A DNA stretch of 64,000 nt, from NCBI RefSeq assembly GCF_031143425.1, contig NC_090440.1, positions 337,407,844 through 337,471,843 of the forward strand, read 5' to 3'. Every line of letters begins with the position of its first letter. The first letter of the stretch is position 1. Position numbers and translations under genes: made by a program. The notes under the pieces were generated by a model. It was not told the DNA's origin and did no database searches. It saw nothing but the letters and a program-made list of their open reading frames with translations. Origin of the DNA: Pleurodeles waltl. Taxonomy: Eukaryota > Chordata > Amphibia > Caudata > Salamandridae. This document shows positions 57,175 to 64,000 of the stretch, in pieces.

Positions 57175-58092
57175 ATGTCGGACCTCCAGGGTCTTAGCTT
57201 TGATGATAGCATGGTCCAGGCTATCCTACAAACCCCCTCTATCCTAGGGGATGACAGCAGTGGTCCCACGAGCGGTACCAAAGAGGACTGGAGTAAATTA
57301 TCAGCTCTTAAAAAGGAACTCATTAAGACCATTTTACACGGCACCATTATGACTGAATATCTCAGGGCCAATATATCTCCAAATGGCCTTATTGTCACCA
57401 ATGTGCCTAGGATCTTTCTTCAAGATCTTCAATTCCGCCTTGACTGGTCACAGATATCGTGGAAATGCACTTGTGACTGGTTGATTCTTATCATCAATAC
57501 CTCTAAACGTTTGGCGGACTCTATTACCATCCAGATCTCCATTACTGAAGCAGCCATGAAAACGACGGTTCTACTTGCGCAATTTAAGTCTCGCCTAGCC
57601 GAGATTAACTTGGAACTTAATGAGTCCAAGGAATACCTTACACGCCAGAAGATTAACAAATTACAGAAAGACATCAAACGGTTTAGCAGAGAGAGAGTAT
57701 ATCCTTATACTAAAGACGACTATCAATGTGAGGGTTCTTCTGAGACCTCAGATGATTCAGATACCTCACAACGGAGACCCCGCTTTCCACAGAACATCTC
57801 CAGCTCGGATGACTGGAGCGGAGATGAGGGACAGAGACCGAATCGGAATCGTTATGCTCCACCTGCCCAGTTCAACTCTCCTTTCCCTTATCAGCCAATA
57901 CCACATTGGCAACCTATGCCTATGCCGTACTTTCAACCACAGCCCCAATATAACTTCAATCCTTTTTTAGGAAGAGGCCGGGGCAGAGGCAGAGGAAGAA
58001 ACAGAAGGAGAGGCAGAAATGTTCATTGGGCACAGGAAGAGCCCCAGATGATCACCAGAAGCCGCAGTGCGACAAGCCAAAAGAGACCCTAG
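57175..58092 (+). CDS. PLE ORF1: 305-aa acidic, PQ-rich protein with Arg-Gly tail
   Basis: ATG at 57175, stop TAG at 58090-58092. Regions: N-terminal residues 1-125 of unknown fold (MSDLQGLSFDDSMVQ), a charged, probably coiled-coil segment (about 127-170), a Ser/Asp/Glu-rich acidic stretch (about 185-215), a Pro/Gln/Tyr-rich segment (about 240-262) and an Arg-Gly tail (GRGRGRGRGRNRRRGR, about 267-282). RG-rich tails bind RNA, so a Gag- or ORF1p-like role is likely by analogy. I recognise no named domain. It overlaps the ORF2 frame by 139 nt and contains the slippery heptamer at 57963-57969. Both copies keep this frame open. Confidence 0.85.
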   Translation: MSDLQGLSFDDSMVQAILQTPSILGDDSSGPTSGTKEDWSKLSALKKELIKTILHGTIMTEYLRANISPNGLIVTNVPRIFLQDLQFRLDWSQISWKCTCDWLILIINTSKRLADSITIQISITEAAMKTTVLLAQFKSRLAEINLELNESKEYLTRQKINKLQKDIKRFSRERVYPYTKDDYQCEGSSETSDDSDTSQRRPRFPQNISSSDDWSGDEGQRPNRNRYAPPAQFNSPFPYQPIPHWQPMPMPYFQPQPQYNFNPFLGRGRGRGRGRNRRRGRNVHWAQEEPQMITRSRSATSQKRP

Positions 58093-60305
58093 TGGTCAAC
58101 CTTTCAAGTTCCGTCCTGACCTCATCGGAACTGGCAGTCCTGGAGAAAGGTTTAGGCTTCGTTCCCACTCCAAGGGAGGATCAATTCAGACTACATTGTG
58201 AGATGGCAGCCTTGTTCCGTAAAGTCAGACTGCATTTTTTCTTTAAAGACCGTCCAAGTGTGGAGACAAGGGGCGACACCAATTTAAGGAATCCATCCAC
58301 TTTCATGCCCCCCACCACCTCGGTCCCACTGGAAGTACTTACCTTCGAAAAGGCGGTTCGTCATGAAATTCAACAGCTTAACTCCCCTAAAGTTTTTCAG
58401 AACATCTCTAAATCACAACGGGTGGCTATTAACTCTCTGTCTTCCAATCCAGATATCGTGCTGAAACCAGCAGATAAAGGTGGTGCCATTGTGGTTATGG
58501 ACACTACCTACTACCAACAGGAATGCAGAAGATTACTTAGTGATACATCTTACTATCATCCTATTTCCACTGATCCTACCTCACGTTTACAACGTATAAT
58601 TCGTGGCATGATTGTGGAAGCAGAAGCATCCGGTTGGATCACTCAACAAGAAGCGGAATTTCTTGATACTAAGAGTCCCAGAATTCCATACTTCTACTGT
58701 CTTCCAAAAATCCATAAAGGTCTCCCTCCTCCTGGACGTCCTATAGTGTCTGGCATTGGCTCGTTACTGGAGCCTCTGTCCAAATTTTGTGACTTCTTCC
58801 TGCAACCTATCGTTCGGAGAACATCCACCTTTTTAAAGGACACAAAAGATACTCTGGTTCTATTGAACGACATAAATGAGGCAGGCACCACTGATATACT
58901 GATATGTCTAGATGTAGAGGCTCTCTACACCAACATTCCACAAGAGGCTACCCTTGCCGCTGTAGAGGAAATGCTTCTGACAGACAATTGGACTCACAAT
59001 ACTCCAGTGAGCTTCATCATGCAATGTGCTGGTGTGGCCCTTCAAGAGAACTTCTTCCAATTTGAGAATAGTCTCTTCCATCAGATACAAGGTACATCGA
59101 TGGGTAGCACTTTTGCGCCAAGTTTGGCTTGCCTTTACATGTTTACCTTTGAACAACGCCACATCTTGACTCCTGATCAACCATTCTTTTCCAACATTAA
59201 ACTGTGACGCCGATATATAGATGATATCTTGGTAATTTGGAAGGGCGAGATGGACCACGCAATAGCCTTCACCCATTGGGTTAATACCTTGGATACCCAT
59301 CTGCGTTTTAGCTCTACTGTCTCCAACAAGGAAGTCTCCTTTTTGGACTTACGAATCACACTTAAGGATGGCCTCCTCAATTCATCTATATACCAAAAGC
59401 CTACGGACCGCAATAGTCTTTTACTTTACAACAGCCACCATCCAAAAGCCCTATGAGATAATTTACCCTTTGGCCAATTTTTGAGGATACGACGTAATTG
59501 CTCTGATAAGAATGACTTTCATACACAAGCCAATACTCTATGTCGTAAACTGAGTGACCGGAACTACCCCCCACTGAATATTCGACGAGCAAGAACGAGG
59601 GCTGGTAATATCCCCAGAGATACATTATTGATTAATAACACTCGTTCCCAACAAACTAGATTAACCTGTGTTACTACATTCACTCCCCTCAGTAACCAAA
59701 TAAAAGGTATTGTCCGTAGGCTTTGGCCCATTCTCACCAGTGCGGGTGCTACACTAGAACGTCCCTTATTCGCCTTCAAAAGAACTCCCAATATTAAGGA
59801 CTTGGTGGTACACACAAGACCCCCAGTGGTTCGGCCCCCTGACCACCTGGGCCCTAGTCAATGGCTGAGAGTAAAGGGACATTATCCCTGCGGCTCTTGT
59901 AATGTGTGCCCTCTGACTTATAACATTCAAGAAGTGGACATAGGGGAACTAAAAACTTGGCAACTAAGATCCCATACCAACTGTCGGACTAAGAACTGTA
60001 TTTATATGATTACCTGTCCGTGTAATCTGAAATACATCGGCATGACGACTAGAATGGTGAAAATTCGTATTAACGAACACCGGAGCACCATTAGGTGTAA
60101 GAGATCATCCACAAAACTGACCAACCATTTTATCGAAAAAAAGCACACCCCTAACGATATTAAATGGTTTGTTCTGGAAACTATGAGAGACAACATTGAC
60201 AGCACAAAGAAGCTCTTTGAAAAGGAACAACGGTGGGTCTTCAGACTTAAGACACATATAGCTGGTCTAAATGATGATATTCAATGGACTAACTTTATCC
60301 ACTAA
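57954..60305 (+). pseudogene. PLE ORF2, right copy: YIDD active site but two nonsense codons
   Basis: The -1 frame is open from just after the TAA at 57951-57953. It reads a Lys/Arg-rich, NLS-like stretch (RKRPGQRQRKKQKERQK), then the same N-terminal domain, RT and GIY-YIG nuclease as the left copy. TGA at 59205-59207 replaces a Trp codon four codons before YIDD. A second TGA at 59454-59456 replaces CGA (a CpG transition). All other positions keep the frame to the stop at 60305. The active site is the canonical YIDD. The copy is therefore inactive for a different reason from its partner. Confidence 0.92.
57963..57969 (+). promoter_or_regulatory. Candidate -1 ribosomal frameshift site U_UUU_UUA
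   Basis: ORF1 codons here are CCT TTT TTA, giving T|TTT|TTA, a canonical X_XXY_YYZ heptamer in the right register. Slipping back one base enters the ORF2 frame, whose last upstream stop is only 10 bases before (57951-57953). The site is the same in the left copy (56625-56619). A short possible stem is GGGGC (57980-57984) with GCCCC (58041-58045); no strong stimulator is obvious. Confidence 0.65.
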
Positions 60306-60904
60306 CCACCTTACTCCTTTTCATCACAATGACCAAACCTCGAGTTGTTCAGGACATGATCCATTACTTAGGAGTTCCTTCAATAATACTGAATATTGCT
60401 TCCCTACACTTAACTGCAACATTGTTTGCTATATATATTTAGAGATATATATATATTTACATCTTTAATTTTTTTTTTTTTTGACTTTCATGATAGGTCT
60501 TAGATTTGTTCACTTGATTATTGGCATCCTTTAATAATGGCCGACACCTTTAGCCTTCTAGTTCATGTATTTACATGCTAAGATGGCTGCCACCTTTCTG
60601 CCCTTGTTTAGTCCCTTTTCTCTTTTCCCTGCTCTCCCTTACTGTTCTTAAACCCCGTGGTGACAGAGACTCCATGATTCCGGGGTGCAGAACCTGGCGC
60701 AGGTTTACCGGCAGTGCCCGTGTACATTGAAAGTAAGTGCCATCTTCGAAGATTGCTAGTTTTGTGTCTTAGTAACCGGCATCACCGCGATCTCGGCCTT
60801 TTCAGCACCAAGTCGTTATTGCCGGTTTTCCCTAAACCGTTAACCTATACATTAGTACAGATATCGGTGACGCCAGGCTCTGAGGTTATCTTCTTTTCCT
60901 CAGC

Positions 60905-61140
60905 CCGCGCACGCTGACACATTTAGGAGCGACGCGCCACAGCCGCGCGCTTCCTTCATTTCGGCATATTTTTGCCGAAATTGATATGCGTTCCTAATTC
61001 ACACGCGCCCCTCTGTTTTGACCTTTAATGATTTCTTCATTCCGCGCTCGTAGACACTTGAAGGAGCGACACGTAGCAGTCGCGCGCTTCCTTCATTTCG
61101 GCAGCACATTGACACGCGTTTTTACTTTTACACGCGTATT
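60905..61140 (+). repeat. 138-bp CpG-rich tandem pair in the PLE (right copy)
   Basis: Counterpart of 53450-53700. Several CpGs differ by transitions between arms, as expected for methylated CpG sites. Confidence 0.75.
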
Positions 61141-61761
61141 TCTATCTACATTTTTATACATGTGCTGGGTCCAGCGGTCATATTGCCCCTTGCTAAGAGT
61201 CTAGATGTATTAATGATTGTGCCCATACCTACTCTAACATTAACCTACTAATTTTAAGCCATTTAATTTATTTTTGCTGGCCATGTCAAAGTAAGTTCCC
61301 TGCCTCTGCAGGCTTAATGTCCTGCTGGGATATCATAGGTTCTCAATCGGATAAATTACTTTAATTATTTCTATAAATGTTACACTAACAATCTTATGAA
61401 TTACTGATTCTCTCAATGAAAGTATTTTTTATGTCCCCTTATCTGCATATATGTAGATCAGAATTGATTTTTCTAGCCTGGCCTCCCCCGACGTGGCCCT
61501 ACCATTAATTTTTGGAGGGTAAGCTATTTGAATGTTTCTCTGCCTAAATTGGCTTGTGCACTTGTATTTATCTTAATCACTCATATACCACTTGGCACTA
61601 GAGTGAATTTGCACTTCAATTTGGGGTTGCACACCATTTGTATTGTTATCTGTTTAAGCATATGCAATGCTAATTGTGGTTTCTTTCCTTCTACATTTCT
61701 TTAGGTTTTTTGACTTTCATATGTGACAATTTCACAATTTAAAGGATTAGGTATGTTACTA

Positions 61762-61818
61762 GGTCCCGACGAATCGCATAAGGTAATTCCTTGGTAATAA
61801 GCGAGAAACATGTTGACC
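61762..61818 (+). ncRNA. Hammerhead-ribozyme-like motif, right PLE copy (core mutated)
   Basis: Same layout as the left copy (GGTC...GACC stem I, TCGC/GCGA stem II, GAAAC core), but the core reads CCGACGA instead of CTGACGA. The conserved U4 is lost, so self-cleavage is not expected. Confidence 0.6.
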
Positions 61819-61875
61819 AACTATATAGAGTGACACAGGGGACCCTGTGTGCTCCGTCTTTTGACGTTTATACCT

Positions 61876-62010
61876 ACCTAGCTTTCATGGGAATTATGGA
61901 CATTATTCCACTAATTCCCAGCTTTATTTGATTTTAATCTTGTCAGAGGTAGAGTCATGAGTATGAAAATTATTAATTTTTACCTCTAGACATTTTTAAT
62001 TTTTTCCTGT
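61876..62010 (+). other. 135-bp segment present only in the right PLE copy
   Basis: The arms align on both sides (TTTATACCT and TTACCAATCC) but the left arm lacks this stretch. It accounts for the whole length difference between arms. Whether it was lost on the left or gained on the right cannot be decided here. Confidence 0.8.
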
Positions 62011-62355
62011 TTACCAATCCTTCACTTCACTTCTTTCTCGACCGGCCACAATCGATTCTTAAAAGATCTCCGGCAAAGAGCCCCCTTGCGGGGCCCGTCA
62101 GGCATTGCAGTGCCGGCCTGACGAGGAGCTGGCCCTATGATGAAGCATGTCACCGGATGGTGAGTGAGGGCTCTTGCTTCGATAAAGTTCGCTTTTCATT
62201 GACTTGCTGAACTATTTTCTTGAAAGAAACCCTCAGTATTAGGTGGAACCGTGTGTAATCTTTTTTGATTTCTTGTCTATTGGGATCCTTACACACGGGA
62301 CCAGGAGTCACTCTCCGAATATCCCATTTTTCATGCCCCTCCTTGTTGCTTTTTT

Positions 62356-62750
62356 GATGTTATCTATATGGAACTGTGCATTATGGGAATTGGAGTTTGA
62401 TCATTGAAGTCACATGACTGTGTATTTAAAAAGCACTGGCTTACTCACACCTACTCTTACCTACCTGTGAACAAGGCATGTTGTTACCGAAATGCGTCAG
62501 GATTTTCTGTCTTGCTGCTCAGAAAAGCCTGTGACGCTGTTGCAGATATATGAATATTAAGCGCTCAAGCTCAGGATGTTATCTGTATGGAACTGTGCAT
62601 TATGGGAGTTGGAGTTTGGTCATTGAAGTCACATGAATGTCTATTTAAAAAGCCCTGGTTTACTCACACCTGCTCTTATTTACCTGTGAACAAGGCATGT
62701 TTTTGCTGAAACGCGTCAGGATTTTCTGTCTTTCTGCTGAGAAATGCTAT
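62356..62750 (+). repeat. 219-bp tandem units with hammerhead-like cores; target of the PLE pair
   Basis: GATGTTATCT.TATGGAACTG occurs at 62356 and 62575 (period 219). The piece before the PLE pair (52389-52449) supplies the start of the first unit, so the pair split a two-unit array. Each unit contains a self-complementary ACC.TG...CAGGA stem and GAAA.GCGTC (62486-62496 and 62710-62718), like a degenerate hammerhead. After the second, AAATATGTGG...GACTGGTGCCTGGG resembles the end of another PLE. Probably the terminal part of an older PLE or a derived small element. Confidence 0.6.
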
Positions 62751-62807
62751 TAAATATGTGGATTTTAACATGGACTGGTGCCTGGGCTTTTTGTGTATGG
62801 GAGAGAT

Positions 62808-63435
62808 TGTCACGATTCACCCTGGGCTTACCATCTGTATCGGAGAGGGATGGTGTGCGGCCCCGCTTCCTGCAAATCCTGCTCTGACCGAGGTAGGGGT
62901 GACCCCTTCCGGTAGCCATGGTGCTGTTGACAATAGTACGCCACCACAGTCCGTGCCCTCCAGAAGGAGTCCCAGAGGAAAAACCCCAAGGGGAAAAAAC
63001 CTCCAACAGGAACTCCCTGGAACAGAAGGAGGACACAAGGAATTAGCACTCAGGAGCCTGGAAATACTGGAAGGCTGAAGAAAAAACAGGAACAACTGAC
63101 GTCCAAGCGAAGACCAGCCGGAGCGTGACCACCACAGCAGAAGTGTTGCAACGCAATGAGAAGAAGAAATGATTCCCCTTGTATACCCCTAGACAGGAAG
63201 TGACAGACAGGAAGTAGTAACACCACCATTTTGGATTGGGAAGGGGCTATAGCAATAGATAGGAAAAGACACCATAGTAAAAAAGGGAACAGATGCATGC
63301 AGGGAAAAGGGAGGTGCAAGGTGTGCTGGGAAGGAGACGGCATGGCTCCAGGAACCATGCAGGAGGAAAGGAAGGTCCATAAAACGGGGTACCCGGTAAG
63401 TGTGATGCTAGGGGGGGCGCAGACACCCCACGACA
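62808..63435 (-). repeat. 3' LTR of a chromodomain Ty3/gypsy element
   Basis: On the minus strand it would start TGTCGTGGGGTG and end GAATCGTGACA, with TGTC/GACA inverted termini; length 628 bp. It lies just downstream of the pol end on the minus strand. Only this LTR is in the window, so target duplication and age cannot be judged. Confidence 0.6.
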
Positions 63436-64000
63436 ACACTCACGCCGCGCGCTGTGCGCGGCGAGGACCGACGCGCAATTCTGGGCCTCAGGCCTCGCCG
63501 CATCAGGAGAACAGCGCGCGGCCGGAGAAAAGGGCCTTAAACACGTGCCACGGGTTCTCCTGCGGCCCGGCCGGGAGACGCCACGGACGCTGCGGCGCGA
63601 CAGTCGGTCCACCCGCGAGGCCCTAGGTTTGTGAGGGAAAAGACGGAAAAAACGACGGAGCACAAGAGGAGCATGAACCGAAGATGCGTCTTCCCAGGAG
63701 CATTCACTCATAGGGTAGCCCTTCCAATGAATGAGGTATTGGAAACGACCCCGGAAGACCCAAGAGTCACAGATTTCCTGGACCTCGTATTTTGGCATGT
63801 TGTCAACCAGTTGAGGAGGAGGACAGGTGAATTGTCTGTGAAAAGGATCTGGGACATAGGGTTTAAGCTGAGATACATGGAATACAGGATGTATTTTCTA
63901 AGTCTGAGGCAAACGAAGACGAACAGAAACAGGATTGATCTTTTGAAGAATCAGGAATGGACCATGATACAGAGGTTTGAATTTATTTTGGGTTAGTCGA
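63247..64000 (-). pseudogene. Chromovirus integrase C-terminus with chromodomain (partial)
   Basis: On the minus strand from the window edge: a GPY/F-like integrase end (KPLYHGPFLILQKINPVSVR), a stop (TAG at 63900-63898), then FHVSQLKPYVPDP and a chromodomain (YEVQEICDSWVFRGRFQYLI, HWKGYPMSECSWEDAS). Chromodomains at the integrase end steer insertion to modified histones in chromovirus-type Ty3/gypsy elements. The frame runs on to 63247, into the LTR, and the true end of the protein is unclear. The element continues beyond 64000. Confidence 0.85.

Larger units (their letters stand above)
52450..62359. mobile_element. Head-to-head pair of Penelope-like elements in one insertion
   Basis: Two copies of one PLE face each other. 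The left arm (52450-57047, minus) is the reverse complement of the right arm (57541-62272, plus), separated by the 5' part of the right copy (57048-57540). The 16-bp direct repeat GATGTTATCTATATGG flanks the whole pair (52434-52449 and 62356-62371; the first four bases may belong to the element end). The left copy lacks the first ~0.5 kb and the last ~87 bp. The right copy has a 42-bp terminal direct repeat. Arms differ by scattered substitutions and a 135-bp indel. Inverted, partly truncated tandem copies are a known outcome of PLE insertion. Confidence 0.92.

Noticed and set aside
62098..62155. Second hammerhead in the PLE arms (CTGACGAGGAGCTGG ... GAAGCATGTC)
   Set aside because: A CTGACGA box and a short ATGTC are present, but the 3' core is GAAG and stem II does not pair well; too weak to call.
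52450..62359. Palindrome as an assembly or inverted-read artefact
   Set aside because: The arms differ by nonsense codons, many substitutions and a 135-bp indel, and a single 16-bp target repeat flanks the pair.
1..64000. CRISPR arrays, operons, phage or bacterial defence systems
   Set aside because: Introns, LTR elements, LINEs and PLEs show a eukaryotic genome; no regularly spaced repeat array or bacterial gene cluster is present.

Overview
The window looks like intergenic DNA from a very large vertebrate genome, most likely a salamander or newt; Pleurodeles-like is my inference from the repeat families, not something I could check. There are no prokaryotic genes, no rRNA or tRNA genes, and no recognisable host single-copy gene. 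Almost everything is mobile DNA, and much of it is nested.

Layout. 1-7187: old host or DNA-transposon sequence with small tandem repeats, one foldback (MITE-like) element (884-1701) and a decayed three-exon Myb/SANT-like gene on the plus strand (2820-6547). 7188-17215: a complete, very young Ty3/gypsy element of the Gmr1 type. It has 2.48-kb LTRs, a CATGG target duplication and one 1601-codon ORF in the order gag-protease-integrase-RT-RNase H. 17761-27021: a full-length but broken L1/Tx1-type LINE with a 16-bp target duplication and a nested 180-bp MITE. 27565-31268: an apparently intact two-exon Myb/SANT-like gene (minus strand), of the kind carried by Harbinger-type transposons. 31755-41533: a decayed endogenous retrovirus on the minus strand (TM-env, RT, protease, gag, primer site) with two internal segmental duplications and a 1.14-kb MITE inside pol. 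41924-42516: a GC-rich MITE. 43490-49487: a decayed foamy-virus-like endogenous retrovirus (plus strand). 49780-51934: an old Penelope-like element (PLE) with a degenerate hammerhead-like motif. 52450-62359: two copies of a young PLE fused head-to-head into a palindrome of about 4.6-kb arms and flanked by one target duplication. 62360-62750: 219-bp tandem units carrying hammerhead-like motifs, the target of that insertion. 62808-64000: 3' LTR and pol end of a chromodomain Ty3/gypsy element running off the right edge.

Most interesting system. The palindromic PLE has two ORFs. ORF1 (305 aa) is acidic/PQ-rich with an Arg-Gly tail. The RT + GIY-YIG ORF2 lies in the -1 frame, has no ATG ahead of its N-terminal domain, and opens just upstream of a U_UUU_UUA heptamer that is exactly in register in ORF1. 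This predicts gag-pol-style -1 ribosomal frameshifting in a PLE, and the site is present in both copies. The copy with the uninterrupted ORF2 has YIED instead of YIDD at the RT active site; the copy with YIDD has two nonsense codons. Both arms carry a hammerhead-ribozyme-like motif.

How the parts work together: apart from the Gmr1-like element (apparently intact), the Myb gene (intact ORF, no transposase seen) and the PLE pair (complementary defects), every coding region is broken. Two nested insertions (Gmr1 element and LINE) split one older locus in which the two Myb/SANT genes were convergent.
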